Shown: positions 1-9,797, numbered from the stretch's first letter. The stretch is 64,000 bases of DNA from Campylobacter concisus (GCF_002913045.1 NZ_PPAF01000041.1:62001-126000); one strand, 5' to 3'. The notes: generated by a model from the sequence alone, not told the origin. Numbers and translations: made by a program.

Positions 1-1
1 T

Positions 2-391
2 TTTGGTGCAGCTATGATAGCGGCTGCATTTGCATATAGCAACTATCGTTTTTCACAATATAAATTTGTTGATTTTGCTAAGCTAGTTTTTTACGAAAAA
101 AGCGAAATTTTCACTCCAAAAGAGCCAAAATACACGCTTTTAATCTTCAGTTCAAATCAATCAAAATTAGACGAAATTTTACCAACCAAAAATGAAACAG
201 TTGTGGCGATCGATATCTTTCAAAAAAGATATGAGTCAAACTCAACACTAAAATACATAAGCTCAGATATTAATACAATTTTAGAGCTCATGCGAAATTT
301 AAGCATTACAAAGCTTCCAAGTAGTGTTGAGATAGTTCATCAAAGGGGCGAAATTTATAAACAAAATTCGTCCATAAAAGTTTTAGAATAA
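2..391 (+). CDS. Small membrane-anchored protein of unknown function, 5' end cut by window
   Basis: The reading frame is open from base 2, so the protein (at least 129 residues) probably starts outside the window; the ATG at base 14 need not be the true start. The first visible residues are small and hydrophobic (FGAAMIAAAFAY), consistent with the end of a membrane segment. The rest alternates short beta-like and helical stretches and has a Leu-Pro-Ser-Ser turn followed by a strand near residue 105, which faintly resembles the cis-proline end of a thioredoxin fold, but there is no CxxC. It lies 9 bases upstream of trxB and is probably cotranscribed with it. A redox role is only a guess from that context. 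Confidence 0.5.
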   Translation, partial: FGAAMIAAAFAYSNYRFSQYKFVDFAKLVFYEKSEIFTPKEPKYTLLIFSSNQSKLDEILPTKNETVVAIDIFQKRYESNSTLKYISSDINTILELMRNLSITKLPSSVEIVHQRGEIYKQNSSIKVLE

Positions 392-400
392 AGGAAATTT

Positions 401-1339
401 ATGCTTGATTTAGCGATCATCGGAGGCGGTCCAGCAGGACTAAGCGCCGGACTTTACGCCACTAGAGGCGGATTAAAAAATGTTGTAATGTTTGAAAAAG
501 GCGAGCCTGGCGGTCAGATCACCTCTAGCTCAGAGATAGAAAACTACCCAGGTCAAAAAGCCCCTGGCGAGAGCGGTTTTGACTTTATGAGCACTTGGTG
601 GAAGCAGTGCAGTGCATTTGGACTAGTTCATAAGTGGGCAAACGTCGTTGGTGTTAGAAAAAACAGCGACGGTAGCTTTGAAATTTTACTTGAGGGCGGT
701 AAGAGCGAGCAGGCAAAGGCTGTCATCGTAGCAACTGGCTCAACTCCAAGACGTGCTGGCTTTAAAGGCGAGGATGAGTTCTTTGGCAAAGGTATTAGCA
801 CATGCGCAACATGCGATGGATTTTTTTACAAAAATAAAGAGGTAGTTGTCCTTGGCGGTGGTGACACAGCTGTTGAAGAGGCACTTTACCTGGCAAATAT
901 CTGCTCAAAAGTCTATCTAATCCATAGACGTGACGAATTCAGAGCGGCGCCAACTACGGTTGAAAAAGCTAGAAAAAATGAAAAGATCGAGTTTATAACA
1001 AGTGCGACGATAAAAGAGGCACTTGGCGATAAAATGGGCCTAACAAAGATCGTGCTTGATACCAAAAATGGTGAGCTCGTGCTTGATGTGCCGGGCATTT
1101 TCACATTCGTCGGACTAAATGTAAATAACGAAATTTTAAAAGATGAAAACGGCAAATTTATCTGCGAAATGGCTGATGGCGGACAGGTTAAGACAAACCT
1201 TAAGATGCAAACTAGCCTAAAAGGGCTCTTTGTAGCGGGTGACATCAGAGAGGACGCTCCAAAGCAAGTTATAGTAGCAGCAGGTGATGGCGCAGTGGCT
1301 GCACTTAGCGCTATGAGCTACATAGAAAGCTTGTATTAA
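401..1339 (+). CDS. trxB: Thioredoxin reductase (NADPH)
   Basis: Cytosolic flavoenzyme that passes electrons from NADPH through FAD to thioredoxin. The 312-residue length is normal for the low-molecular-weight family. An FAD-binding GGGPAG motif lies at residues 8-13, the redox-active Cys-Ala-Thr-Cys is C135/C138, the NADPH-binding GGGDTA follows about 15 residues later, and the C-terminal FAD signature ([10 protein letters not shown]) is present. The start ATG has an AAGGAA ribosome site 5 bases upstream. A strong hairpin terminator follows the stop. Confidence 0.97.
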   Translation: MLDLAIIGGGPAGLSAGLYATRGGLKNVVMFEKGEPGGQITSSSEIENYPGQKAPGESGFDFMSTWWKQCSAFGLVHKWANVVGVRKNSDGSFEILLEGGKSEQAKAVIVATGSTPRRAGFKGEDEFFGKGISTCATCDGFFYKNKEVVVLGGGDTAVEEALYLANICSKVYLIHRRDEFRAAPTTVEKARKNEKIEFITSATIKEALGDKMGLTKIVLDTKNGELVLDVPGIFTFVGLNVNNEILKDENGKFICEMADGGQVKTNLKMQTSLKGLFVAGDIREDAPKQVIVAAGDGAVAALSAMSYIESLY

Positions 1340-1343
1340 TACT

Positions 1344-1387
1344 AAAATTTAGCCAAATTTTTGGCTAAATTTTTCTTCTTTTTTTCT
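1344..1387 (+). terminator. Rho-independent terminator after trxB
   Basis: A perfect 13-bp stem (1344-1356 with 1361-1373) closes a four-base loop and is followed by a T-rich tract (CTTCTTTTTTTCT). It lies just beyond the trxB stop and before the dapB promoter. Confidence 0.85.
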
Positions 1388-1437
1388 ATCAAATTTTTGA
1401 TTTTATACGTATTTTTAAAGCCTATTTGTAATCTATC

Positions 1438-1443
1438 TATAAT
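1438..1443 (+). promoter_or_regulatory. Candidate -10 box (TATAAT) for dapB
   Basis: A consensus TATAAT lies 42 bases upstream of the TTG start of dapB, in AT-rich sequence after the trxB terminator. Campylobacter sigma-70 promoters rely mainly on the -10 element and T-rich periodicity, so no clear -35 is expected. Confidence 0.5.
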
Positions 1444-1485
1444 AAATTTTATGTTAAATTTCAATCAAAAATCAAAGGATAAATT

Positions 1486-2256
1486 TTGGTAAAAATAGGC
1501 CTTTATGGTGCTAGTGGAAAGATGGCTCAAAGTATCATTTCTTGTTTAAAAGATGAAAAAGATGCTACTTTAGGCATCGCTTTTAGCCAAAAAAATCAGG
1601 TTGAAAATTTAAGTAGCGAACTTTTGACAAATGACTTTGCTAAATTTTTTGAAGGATGCGATGTGATAATCGACTTTAGTCAAAAAGAGGCGACCATAGC
1701 ACTGCTAAACTACGCTAGAACTAATCCAAAACCACTAGTTATCGGTACGACCGGCTTAGATGATGACGAGAAAAATTTGCTCCACCTAGCATCAGGGGCT
1801 ATGCCTATTCTTTACGCAACAAATATGAGTTTGGGTGTGGCTGTACTAAACCGCCTTGCAAGGATTGCTTCAAAAACATTAAGAGAATTTGACATAGAGA
1901 TCGTAGAGCAACACCACAGGCACAAAAAGGACGCTCCAAGCGGTACAGCGATGACACTTGCAGGAAGTGTAGCTGAGACAAGAGATTTAAATTTAAAAGA
2001 TGTTTTAGTGACTGGTAGAGCCGGTATGGTAGGGGCTAGGAGCAAAGACGAGATCGCAGTCATGGCACTTCGTGGTGGAGATGTGGTCGGTCGCCACACG
2101 GTTGGCTTTTATAATGACGGCGAGTTCATCGAGCTAAATCACACCGCAACGAGTAGGGCAACCTTTTCAAAAGGCGCGATCAGGGCTGCTATTTGGCTAA
2201 AAGATCAAAATAGTGGCTTATACTCGATAGACGATAGTTTAGGACTTGATGATTAA
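1486..2256 (+). CDS. dapB: 4-hydroxy-tetrahydrodipicolinate reductase
   Basis: Lysine/meso-diaminopimelate pathway enzyme that reduces hydroxy-tetrahydrodipicolinate using NAD(P)H. The 256 residues fit the family. The N-terminal dinucleotide motif GLYGASGKM (about residues 4-12) and the substrate-binding/catalytic signature [15 protein letters not shown] (about 141-155, with the catalytic His and the Lys) are intact. The start is TTG, preceded by AAAGGA; no in-frame ATG precedes the conserved nucleotide-binding strand. The following gene overlaps it by 11 bases. Confidence 0.95.
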   Translation: MVKIGLYGASGKMAQSIISCLKDEKDATLGIAFSQKNQVENLSSELLTNDFAKFFEGCDVIIDFSQKEATIALLNYARTNPKPLVIGTTGLDDDEKNLLHLASGAMPILYATNMSLGVAVLNRLARIASKTLREFDIEIVEQHHRHKKDAPSGTAMTLAGSVAETRDLNLKDVLVTGRAGMVGARSKDEIAVMALRGGDVVGRHTVGFYNDGEFIELNHTATSRATFSKGAIRAAIWLKDQNSGLYSIDDSLGLDD

Positions 2257-2565
2257 ATTTGAGCTCGGTGATATAGAGAGCTATAGGCTAGAATTTGGTG
2301 ATAAATTCTATCTGCCGGAGTGTGAAAAGCGTCAAAATTTAAGAACTGGCGATATAGTAAAGCTTATATTTAGATTTGAAGATGATGAGTTTGCTCAGGT
2401 TGAGCGCATGTGGGTGGTCGTTAGCGAAACAAATAACGGCGAATTTACCGGTATACCGGTATTTTAGACAATGAACCATTTATAAAAGGCTATTTAAATG
2501 CTGGCGATGAGATCAAGTTTAACTATAAAAATGTTCTTGAAATTTACAAAGATGATGAAAACTAA
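2246..2565 (+). pseudogene. DUF2314-like small protein, frameshifted by an 8-bp tandem duplication
   Basis: The frame from the ATG at 2246 runs 73 codons to a TAG at 2465-2467. The sequence ACCGGTAT occurs twice back to back (2447-2454 and 2455-2462). Deleting one copy restores a continuous frame to the TAA at 2563-2565, giving 103 residues with a DUF2314-type core: the ERMWV strand, a GEFTGILDNEP turn and a C-terminal Gly-Asp turn (NAGDEIKF). In the genome as given, the last 36 codons are out of frame. It overlaps the end of dapB and sits 9 bases before purF, so it is transcribed with them. The family assignment comes from recalled pattern similarity. It could be a recent mutation, a reversible slip or an assembly error. 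Confidence 0.75.
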
Positions 2566-2574
2566 AGGAAAAAA

Positions 2575-3912
2575 ATGTGTGCAATAGTTGGTATTATAAA
2601 TTCTAAAGATGCAGCAAAGACTGCGTATTATGCGTTATTTTCTATGCAGCATCGCGGCCAAGAGGCAAGTGGTATTAGCGTTTGTGATGACGGAGAAATT
2701 TCTACTCACAAGGGTAATGGCCTAGTTACAGAGGTTTTTAATGAAGAAATTTTAAGATCGCTAAAAGGTGATATGGCGATCGGTCACAACCGCTATGCAA
2801 CGGCTGGTAAAAACTCAGGTCGTGACGCCCAGCCAATAGCCGCTAACTACTCTTTGGGGCAGATTTCGATAGTCCATAATGGAAATTTGGTAAATAAAGA
2901 TGAGGTTAGAGATGAGCTTATTAAGGATGGTGCGATATTTCAGACAAATATGGATACTGAAAATATCATCCATCTAATCGCAAGAAACCATAGCAAACAC
3001 TTGCAGGACCGTATTATCGCGGCACTTGACAAGATAAAAGGTGCTTATTGTCTGCTTATCCAATCACGTCATAAAACCTTTGCCATAAGAGATCGCTGGG
3101 GTGTTAGACCACTAAGTCTTGGCAAGCTAAAAGATGGTGGATATATCGTAGCTAGTGAGACTTGTGCTTTTGACCTTGTGGGGGCTAGTTTTATAAGAGA
3201 TATCAGGCCTGGTGAGATGATAGTCTTTGAACATGGAAAAAGTGAGTTTCAAAGCATTCAAATTTATGAGCCAGATCCTAGAGTTTGCGCCTTCGAGTAT
3301 ATATATTTTGCTCGCCCAGATAGTGTGATAGAAGGTAAAAGTGTCTATGAAGTTAGAAAAAAAATGGGTGAAGTACTAGCTAAAAAGAGCAAAATTAAAG
3401 CAGATTTTGTCGTACCTGTACCAGATAGCGGAGTGCCAGCAGCACTTGGGTATGCAAATGAGAGCAAGATCCCTTTTGAGCTAGCTATCACCAGAAACCA
3501 CTATGTGGGTAGAACCTTTATCGAGCCAAGCCAAGAGATGAGGAATTTAAAAGTCAAGCTAAAACTTAATCCGATGTCATCGGTTCTAAAAGGTAAAAGT
3601 ATCGTTGTTATCGATGATAGTATCGTTCGCGGTACTACTTCAAAAAAGGTGGTTGATCTTTTAAGACATGCGGGCGCTAAAGAGATTCATTTTAGAGTCG
3701 CATGCCCTGAGCTTAAATACCCTGAGCGATACGGTATCGATACGCCAAGCTTTGAAGAGTTAATAAGCTCTAAAAAAAATGCAGAGGAAGTAAGAGAATA
3801 TATCGGTGCAGATAGCTTAGAATTTTTAAGCATAGACGAACTTAAAGAAAGTATCGGCAATGAGCGAAAATATTCGCTTGTAAGCTTTGATGGTGACTAT
3901 TTCATAAAGTGA
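2575..3912 (+). CDS. purF: Amidophosphoribosyltransferase
   Basis: First committed enzyme of purine synthesis: PRPP + glutamine to 5-phosphoribosylamine. The N-terminal glutaminase has Cys2 directly after the start Met (MCAIVGI), so there is no propeptide, and the conserved QHRGQEASG block follows. The C-terminal phosphoribosyltransferase domain carries the PRPP loop VVIDDSIVRGTT near residues 344-355. The length (445) is typical. The start has an AAAGGA site 5 bases upstream. The downstream lipoprotein gene overlaps its stop by 4 bases (GTGA). Confidence 0.97.
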   Translation: MCAIVGIINSKDAAKTAYYALFSMQHRGQEASGISVCDDGEISTHKGNGLVTEVFNEEILRSLKGDMAIGHNRYATAGKNSGRDAQPIAANYSLGQISIVHNGNLVNKDEVRDELIKDGAIFQTNMDTENIIHLIARNHSKHLQDRIIAALDKIKGAYCLLIQSRHKTFAIRDRWGVRPLSLGKLKDGGYIVASETCAFDLVGASFIRDIRPGEMIVFEHGKSEFQSIQIYEPDPRVCAFEYIYFARPDSVIEGKSVYEVRKKMGEVLAKKSKIKADFVVPVPDSGVPAALGYANESKIPFELAITRNHYVGRTFIEPSQEMRNLKVKLKLNPMSSVLKGKSIVVIDDSIVRGTTSKKVVDLLRHAGAKEIHFRVACPELKYPERYGIDTPSFEELISSKKNAEEVREYIGADSLEFLSIDELKESIGNERKYSLVSFDGDYFIK

Positions 3913-4571
3913 AAAATTTAGCCATTTTTTTGCTTGTTGCAATATTTTTTAGTGGTTGCTCACAAAAGAGTCCAAGCAAAAAAGATGAAATTTCTATTTA
4001 CGTAAGCTACTATGAGATAAATGGCACAAAACAGCAGCTACAAATAAAAACCGTTCAAAATTTCGCAGAACAAAATGCTAGTGTGCCATTTTTTGGTGTA
4101 GTAAATTTTTTAGCAGAAGATAAAATTTTAAATGCTTATTCGCTTGCAAAGGGTACTATAAATGTACTTGAAGTAAATAATAGCTCTATAAATTTAAATA
4201 AATCAAGAGATATTCTAGCTTTAAAAAAAGCTAATGAGATAAAATTTTATGAGATAAGACCTGATGTGCTCGAGAGTGTTAAATTTAGCTCACAAAATAG
4301 TGTTTGCAGTGATTTTTTGTTACAAAAGCCAGTGTATGTAAATGTAGCAACAAATTACTATTTAAGAGATAATAGCTTTTTTGTAAGCATTATAGAAGCA
4401 AATTTCTTTTATAAAAAAGGTGCAAAGATCCTAAAAAAAGAGTTTGTTTATAATATAGCTGAGGCTAAAATCCTAGAGGAAGCAAAAGAATTTACACAAA
4501 AGACAAAGCAACTCTTTTTAAATGACCTACAAAAATTGGGAAGGCTACTTGATATACTTTGTACTTTTTAA
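3909..4571 (+). CDS. Putative lipoprotein, function unknown
   Basis: This 220-residue protein starts with GTG overlapping the purF stop and begins with a short charged end, a hydrophobic run and a lipobox (FFSGC, Cys17), so it should be a lipid-anchored envelope protein. The rest is rich in Lys, Asn and beta-type residues. I recognise no family. Translational coupling to purF suggests coexpression, but a link to purine metabolism is not implied. Confidence 0.75.
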   Translation: MKNLAIFLLVAIFFSGCSQKSPSKKDEISIYVSYYEINGTKQQLQIKTVQNFAEQNASVPFFGVVNFLAEDKILNAYSLAKGTINVLEVNNSSINLNKSRDILALKKANEIKFYEIRPDVLESVKFSSQNSVCSDFLLQKPVYVNVATNYYLRDNSFFVSIIEANFFYKKGAKILKKEFVYNIAEAKILEEAKEFTQKTKQLFLNDLQKLGRLLDILCTF

Positions 4572-4691
4572 ATCTTTATCTTAAAAATTTGTGTTTATTG
4601 CAGATACTAAAAAGAAAAAATTAATATAAAATCAAACTAAGACTTAGCATTTTATCCTATGAAATTTGTGAAAATTTGCTTTAAATTTGAC

Positions 4692-5252
4692 TTAGTAGCA
4701 ATTTAGTTTTGTGATATTCATGCCGTTTTTAAAGTAAGGCGGATATGGCATATATACGGTAAATGGTGTGCTTTTTTGCTTTGGTAAATTTTTGGCTACA
4801 TCAAATTTATATTCAACTGTATTTGGCCTCTCGTCCTTATCTGTGCCAAGAATCCATGAGAAAAATGAAAGCCCACTTGGTTTAAAAAATGCTTCACCGC
4901 CAAGGTCATTTTTATTTAGCGGTTGATTGATTAGTTTGACTGTCAGTGTGCAGTTGCTAATTGTAAATTTACCGATATTTCTCACTTGCCCCTTAAAAAC
5001 AATACTCTCATTTCGCAAAATTCGCTCACTTTTTACATTTTCGAGCATACCTTTTTTTGTATATTTATCAAGCACTAGCATTAAAAAAACAGCAAGTGTG
5101 GTTGAGACTAGAATGTTTGTAAAAAATAGTGATAAAAATAACTTTCGCTCAGCCCTAAGTGAGAGAACAAGAAATAAAATGGAAAGCAGAGCAATCGCAA
5201 AAAGAACGATAATATGAACGATCGTAAAATATGCTGAGCTCATCAAAAACAC
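4692..5252 (-). CDS. DUF2393-type membrane protein (second of pair)
   Basis: 186 residues with two N-terminal membrane segments (about 10-32 and 36-58) followed by a soluble, beta-rich domain of about 110 residues that probably faces the periplasm. It resembles the neighbouring upstream protein in layout (two membrane segments, then a domain with a conserved strand around an N-x-G/N turn and a Cys near the C-terminus), so the two look like a tandem paralogous pair. The DUF2393 assignment, a family known mainly from epsilonproteobacteria, is from memory. The gene overlaps the upstream paralogue by about 10 bases and ends the hisIE operon. Confidence 0.7.
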   Translation of the reverse strand: MFLMSSAYFTIVHIIVLFAIALLSILFLVLSLRAERKLFLSLFFTNILVSTTLAVFLMLVLDKYTKKGMLENVKSERILRNESIVFKGQVRNIGKFTISNCTLTVKLINQPLNKNDLGGEAFFKPSGLSFFSWILGTDKDERPNTVEYKFDVAKNLPKQKSTPFTVYMPYPPYFKNGMNITKLNCY

Positions 5253-5773
5253 TCCACTTTTTTAGAGATATTGTAGTCTATAAATGCGAAATCATTGACA
5301 AATTCTTTAACCTCAATGCTTTGCTTTGGTAAAAATTCCTCGTTTAAGATGATTCTTTTTCTAGCAAATGGATTAAGTGAGTTAAAAAAATCTTTCGTAT
5401 TTTGTCTTGAGCTTAGATAGAAGTCAAGCTCGATTTTGCAGATACTAAGTACATTATTTGAATTATTTGTAATATTAAAATCAACCATTAGTGCATCGAC
5501 ATATTGAAGCTGTTTGGTGGTTATTTTGCTTATGCTAACTGGCCTTAAATTTTTATTTATATATTTGTTCGCGTAGTAATTACCTACAAAAAGTCCGAAA
5601 AAACCAGCCAAAATAAATAAAAATCCTATCTGCCACCATGATTTTATGGCGATAAAAATTCCTAAAAGTACGATTAGTATAAAAGCTAAAAATATCCAGC
5701 CATAGGCTAGAAAGTCAATGAGCTTTGCATTTTGCAATACAAAAAGTAAGTTGTGCTTAATGCTATTTAACAT
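5243..5773 (-). CDS. DUF2393-type membrane protein (first of pair)
   Basis: Encodes about 176 residues beginning [10 protein letters not shown]; this ATG overlaps the end of hisIE and has GAGAAAAG upstream, which I prefer to an ATG 21 bases earlier. Two membrane segments (about residues 15-37 and 40-60) precede a domain with the pattern [11 protein letters not shown] and a C-terminal Cys. It is paired with the downstream paralogue. No function is known to me. Confidence 0.7.
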   Translation of the reverse strand: MLNSIKHNLLFVLQNAKLIDFLAYGWIFLAFILIVLLGIFIAIKSWWQIGFLFILAGFFGLFVGNYYANKYINKNLRPVSISKITTKQLQYVDALMVDFNITNNSNNVLSICKIELDFYLSSRQNTKDFFNSLNPFARKRIILNEEFLPKQSIEVKEFVNDFAFIDYNISKKVECF

Positions 5774-6497
5774 CTCGCGATCTTTTCTCTTCAATGCCGC
5801 TCATGCCAAAACGCCTTGCAAGTTCGTTTTTTACAGCATCTGGATGGATATTATGGGCCGAAAGTGTTACAAGTGCATGAAAGCAAAGATCAGCTGCTTC
5901 GTAGATTAGGTCATCTTTTGCTTTTTGCTCATCTTGCTTTGAGTTTTCTGCGAAACTAAGATCCTTTGCGGCCATTATAAATTCGCCAGCCTCTTCGCCA
6001 ACTTTCTTTAAAATTTGATTTTCGCCTTTTTTAAAAAGACTTGCCACATATGAAGTCTCAGGGTTAGCATTTAGCTTTCTATCTTCTATCACATGGTAAA
6101 GCTCATCAAACACACCATAATTTATTTTTTTGACTTCAACTTTTGTATCTAAAATTTTGCCGTCATGCAAATTTATCTCATTAAAAAAGCACGACCTTGC
6201 TCCAGTGTGACAAGCAGCGCTTCCATTTTGAACCACTTTTAAAAGCAAAGTATCGTTGTCGCAGTCTAAAAAAGCAGCTTTTATCTCCTGAGTATTGCCA
6301 CTTTCTTCACCTTTTTTCCAAATTCTATTTTTGGTGCGTGAAAAGTAGTGAGCGTAACGGCTAGATAGACTTAAATTTAATGCTTCTTCGTTCATGTAAG
6401 CAAGCATTAAAACTTCATTTGTGGCATGATCGCAAACCACTACTGGAAGCAATCCGCCAACTTTTTGCCAGTCTATACTTTTTGTTACGCTATTCAT
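5763..6497 (-). CDS. hisIE: Bifunctional phosphoribosyl-AMP cyclohydrolase / phosphoribosyl-ATP pyrophosphatase
   Basis: Catalyses steps 2 and 3 of histidine synthesis. The N-terminal HisI half (about 10-115) has the metal-site pattern DCDNDTLLL and the zinc-ligand region [11 protein letters not shown]. The C-terminal HisE half (about 125-235) has the [12 protein letters not shown] helix and the YEAADLCFH helix that bind Mg-PPi. The 244-residue fusion matches the usual order I then E. It lies 2 bases after the SPFH gene, so it is cotranscribed with it and with ilvE upstream. Confidence 0.95.
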   Translation of the reverse strand: MNSVTKSIDWQKVGGLLPVVVCDHATNEVLMLAYMNEEALNLSLSSRYAHYFSRTKNRIWKKGEESGNTQEIKAAFLDCDNDTLLLKVVQNGSAACHTGARSCFFNEINLHDGKILDTKVEVKKINYGVFDELYHVIEDRKLNANPETSYVASLFKKGENQILKKVGEEAGEFIMAAKDLSFAENSKQDEQKAKDDLIYEAADLCFHALVTLSAHNIHPDAVKNELARRFGMSGIEEKRSRDVK

Positions 6498-6499
6498 TT

Positions 6500-7612
6500 T
6501 TATCTCTCGCTTACTGAGCTAGCTCTTGCTTTATCTTTTGCGTCTAGCCAGATATTTGGCACAGCTCCGCCAGGTGTTAAGAAAATTTTAGCATCCTTGT
6601 TTTCTTTTAGAGCCTCGTTAAATTTGTTTTGCGTCTCGATCTGCTTTAAATTTAGTAGATTTTGATCGACACTTTTTGCGACCTCTTTGTTTGCATACGC
6701 AGTTGCGTCAGCCTCGATTTTAATGGCATCAGCCTTACCTTTTGCTTCAATGATCGCAGCTTTAGCTGTACCTTCAGCAAGTGCGGCTTGTTTTAAGGCT
6801 TCTTGATTTGCTCTTTCTACTTCGTATTTTGTTCTCTCAGCCTCTTGTTTTGCGATCTGAACACGCTCGATCTGCTCTTTTACCTTTGAAGGCAAGATAA
6901 TTTCACGAAGCTGGACTGTTAAAAGCTCAACTGGCTTATTTGGCTGAGAGTCGATGTCTTTTCTTATGCCATCATCGATTTGTCTTGCTAGGTCGTTTCT
7001 CTTTGTTGGAAGCTCTTCTGCTGTGTATTTACCAGCGATACTGCGAACTACGTCACGAACGACAGGATCAACTATCTTGCTCTCCCAGCTAAGACCCCAA
7101 GAGGCGATAGTTTGTGGTGCGTTTTCTGGATTTAGACGGTATTGCACGGTAATATCGATGCTAACTGGTAAATTTCTAGCGTCCAAAACTGAGATAGAGT
7201 TTTTGCGTAAAATTCCAGCTCCTTGATAAGACTTTTGTAAGCTCTCGCCCATATCCTCGCCTGAAGTGTAGTTGATGATCCTAACTCTAGTATCAACTAC
7301 TATGATGTCTTGGATAAATGGCAAAAAGAAGTGAAATCCTGGTTGCAGAGGATTTGGCTCATATTTACCCGCTGTGGCTTTGATGCCGACCTCGCCTGAG
7401 TGTATCACTTTAAATGGCTGAGTGATAGCAAGGATCGCGATAATGGCGATTATGATGTAGGCTAGTGCACCAAATTTACCAAAGCCACTTGGTATATTTG
7501 GCATTTTAAAATCCTTTTTAAAAGGTGGCTCTTTGTCGCTATTTTGACCTGAGCCCCTGTTGTCATTACCTGGCTTTTTTTTGTTGAAATAATCATTTAA
7601 ATCAGCGGGCAT
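6500..7612 (-). CDS. SPFH/band-7 (prohibitin, HflK/HflC-like) membrane protein
   Basis: 370 residues: a Gly/Asn/Lys-rich cytosolic N-terminus, one membrane segment at about 48-65, an SPFH/band-7 domain at about 70-250, then a long Ala/Glu/Lys-rich helix with coiled-coil character ([17 protein letters not shown]). Such proteins form large membrane rings that organise microdomains or regulate FtsH-type proteases. It sits between ilvE (16 bases upstream) and hisIE (2 bases downstream). The same neighbour order is, as I recall, present in C. jejuni. Substrate or partner is unknown. Confidence 0.88.
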   Translation of the reverse strand: MPADLNDYFNKKKPGNDNRGSGQNSDKEPPFKKDFKMPNIPSGFGKFGALAYIIIAIIAILAITQPFKVIHSGEVGIKATAGKYEPNPLQPGFHFFLPFIQDIIVVDTRVRIINYTSGEDMGESLQKSYQGAGILRKNSISVLDARNLPVSIDITVQYRLNPENAPQTIASWGLSWESKIVDPVVRDVVRSIAGKYTAEELPTKRNDLARQIDDGIRKDIDSQPNKPVELLTVQLREIILPSKVKEQIERVQIAKQEAERTKYEVERANQEALKQAALAEGTAKAAIIEAKGKADAIKIEADATAYANKEVAKSVDQNLLNLKQIETQNKFNEALKENKDAKIFLTPGGAVPNIWLDAKDKARASSVSER

Positions 7613-7628
7613 TTCGTTCCTTTAAATC

Positions 7629-8543
7629 TTAAATATATGTTAAAAATGATTCGTATTTTTTGTTTAGACCATAAACTACGTCAAAGTAAGCTTTTTGTAG
7701 TCTCTTTGTCACTTCGCCTCTAGCGCCGTTGCCGATGATGCGGTTATCTATGCTATTTATCGGTGTTACTTCGGCCGCAGTGCCAGTGAAAAACGCCTCG
7801 TCAGCTGTGTAAGCCTGATCTCTTGTGATGCGCTCTCTTCTTACTTCGATGTCAAGATCGTGAGCAAGTCTTATGACTGTATCTTGAGTGATGCTAAGTA
7901 GGCTGTTGTCGTTTGGTGGAGTGATTAAAACACCATTTTCAACGATAAAGAAGCACTCGCCTGGACCCTCAGCCACAAAGCCTTCACTATCAAGAAGTAG
8001 CGCCTCGTCGTATCCAGCCTCTTTTGCCTCGTAGTTTGCCATTTGTGAGCTTAGGTAGTTTGAGCTAGCTTTTGCTCTGTTCATTTGAGCAGCAGGTGCG
8101 AGTTTGGCAAAGCTTGAAATTTTAACTCTAATGCCTTTTTCTAGGCCTTCATCGCCAAGATAAGCACCCCACTCCCATGAAGCGATAGCAGTTTGCACTG
8201 GTGCTTTTGTGTGAGCTACGCCCATTACGCCGTATCCTAAAAATATAAGTGGGCGGATGTAGACATTGCTGTTATATTTATTTGCGCGAAGTAGTTCGAT
8301 CTGCGCTTTTTCAAGCTCTTCCTCAGTGTAAGGTACATTTAAAACAGTCATTTTTGCTGATCTTAAAAGCCTTTTTGTGTGATCTTGGAGTCTAAAAATA
8401 GCTAGACCTTTTTTTGTTTTATAAGCTCTTGTGCCCTCAAATACGGCATTAGCGTAGTGCAAAGAGTGAGTTAGAACGTGTACTTTTGCATCGTCCCATT
8501 TAACTAATTTTCCATCCATCCAGATAAATTCTGAAGCATTCAT
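7629..8543 (-). CDS. ilvE: Branched-chain amino acid aminotransferase
   Basis: PLP-dependent transaminase for the last step of leucine, isoleucine and valine synthesis. The 304 residues fit class IV aminotransferases. The Schiff-base lysine is K158 in the segment MNRAKASSNYLSS; the C-terminal phosphate-binding region TGTAAEVTPI is present. The start has an AAAGG-type site. It is first of a minus-strand group with the SPFH protein, hisIE and the DUF2393 pair. A long inverted repeat separates it from dsbA upstream. Confidence 0.95.
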   Translation of the reverse strand: MNASEFIWMDGKLVKWDDAKVHVLTHSLHYANAVFEGTRAYKTKKGLAIFRLQDHTKRLLRSAKMTVLNVPYTEEELEKAQIELLRANKYNSNVYIRPLIFLGYGVMGVAHTKAPVQTAIASWEWGAYLGDEGLEKGIRVKISSFAKLAPAAQMNRAKASSNYLSSQMANYEAKEAGYDEALLLDSEGFVAEGPGECFFIVENGVLITPPNDNSLLSITQDTVIRLAHDLDIEVRRERITRDQAYTADEAFFTGTAAEVTPINSIDNRIIGNGARGEVTKRLQKAYFDVVYGLNKKYESFLTYI

Positions 8544-8567
8544 TGTTAAACCTTTCTTTTTTCTTAG

Positions 8568-8627
8568 AAATTTTGGTCTGAGTTTATCTAAAATTGCTTT
8601 AAATTTACATTTCTAAGACCAAAATTT
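8568..8627 (-). terminator. Inverted repeat between dsbA and ilvE, possible terminator
   Basis: A perfect 12-base inverted repeat (8568-8579 with 8616-8627) flanks a 36-base AT-rich spacer, downstream of the dsbA stop and upstream of ilvE. The flanks CTTAGAAA and TTTCTAAG allow a partly overlapping alternative pairing. The loop is longer and the T-tract weaker than in a textbook terminator, so it may instead be a leader structure of ilvE. Confidence 0.4.
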
Positions 8628-8648
8628 GCAGATATTGCCCGCTAAAAA

Positions 8649-9290
8649 CTACTTATCTAAAAGCTCTTGTACGATCTTTGCCATCTCATCGATTGATGAA
8701 GCTGCACTTAAATTTATTAAGTATTTGCCGCTTACTACAAAAGCTGGCACACCGCTGATACTTGCAACATCATAAGAGGCGAACCATGCGTCTAAAAGCT
8801 CTTTTGCTCGGTCGCTATTTAGTGCTTTTTCGTAGTCGTCCTTGCTCACGTGAGCTGCTTTAAGGGCTAAATTTATAAATCTCTCTTTGTCTTTGCCATC
8901 ATCAAAATCATCTTTTTCATCATGTCTTGCTTTATAGATCGCAAATTTTGCTTGCTTAAATTTTGACTCATCGCTTAGTAGATCAGTGCCATTTGCCTCA
9001 TCTATCGATATAAGAGCGGCAAAAATTTTACTTGCGGTCTCGCCAAGTTTGCCTTTTGTGCCTAGATGATATGGGATAAATTTCACATCTTCAAGCTTTG
9101 ACATCAGCTTTTTTGTAATAGTCCGGTCAAATTTATAGCAGTGCGGGCAGTCATAGCTAAAGACCTTAACGACCGAGTTTTTAGGCACATTAAGCGGCTT
9201 TGCTAGAGTTTGATACTCCACGCCTTCAGTTAGTGCTGATAAATTTAGCGCAAAAAACGCACTTAAAATTAGCATTTTTATAAGCTTCAT
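8649..9290 (-). CDS. DsbA-family periplasmic thiol:disulfide oxidoreductase
   Basis: 213 residues with a signal peptide (about 1-19, ending SALT) and a thioredoxin fold. The active site is Cys48-Pro-His-Cys51 and the cis-proline loop is SGVPAF, both as in DsbA. It would introduce disulfides into exported proteins, reoxidised by DsbB or DsbI elsewhere. It lies 9 bases downstream of bcp in a minus-strand thiol/oxidant cluster. Campylobacter genomes carry more than one DsbA-like protein, so I leave the symbol empty. Confidence 0.9.
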   Translation of the reverse strand: MKLIKMLILSAFFALNLSALTEGVEYQTLAKPLNVPKNSVVKVFSYDCPHCYKFDRTITKKLMSKLEDVKFIPYHLGTKGKLGETASKIFAALISIDEANGTDLLSDESKFKQAKFAIYKARHDEKDDFDDGKDKERFINLALKAAHVSKDDYEKALNSDRAKELLDAWFASYDVASISGVPAFVVSGKYLINLSAASSIDEMAKIVQELLDK

Positions 9291-9299
9291 CTTTGCTCC

Positions 9300-9797
9300 T
9301 TATTTTGCTAGATCAGCTAGTACTTTTGCGGCGTGATCTTTGGCTTTTACGCTTTTATAAATTTTAACTATCTTGCCGTCTTTGCCGATCACAAAGGTGC
9401 TTCTAACGATGCCAAGATACTCTTTGCCATAGTTTTTCTTGACCTGCCAAACGCCATAAAGCTTTGAAATTTCTTTATCCTCATCGCTTAAGAGAATGTG
9501 CTTTAAATTTTGCTTTGCGATAAAGCCCACATGCGACTTCACGCTATCTGGGCTAACGCCTATGATAACGGTGTCATTTTTGATAAACTGATCGTAGTTT
9601 GCGCTAAATTCGCAAGCTTCAGTTGTGCAGCCTGGAGTGTTGTCCTTTGGGTAGAAGTAAAGCACTACATTTTTGCCTATAAAGTCCTTTAGTGCGACCT
9701 TTACGCCATCTTGATTTAGTGCTTCAAACTCTGGCGCCTTGTCACCAACTTCAAGTGTTATTTTTCGTTCAATATCTACTTTACTAAATTCGCTCAT
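9300..9797 (-). CDS. bcp: Peroxiredoxin, bacterioferritin comigratory protein type
   Basis: Thiol peroxidase that reduces hydrogen peroxide and organic peroxides using thioredoxin. The family signature PGCTTEAC gives the peroxidatic Cys57 and the resolving Cys62, five residues apart as in the alpha-helix-2 Bcp subclass. Length (165) is slightly long because of about 10 extra N-terminal residues. Its start overlaps the upstream tautomerase gene by 4 bases. Confidence 0.94.
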   Translation of the reverse strand: MSEFSKVDIERKITLEVGDKAPEFEALNQDGVKVALKDFIGKNVVLYFYPKDNTPGCTTEACEFSANYDQFIKNDTVIIGVSPDSVKSHVGFIAKQNLKHILLSDEDKEISKLYGVWQVKKNYGKEYLGIVRSTFVIGKDGKIVKIYKSVKAKDHAAKVLADLAK

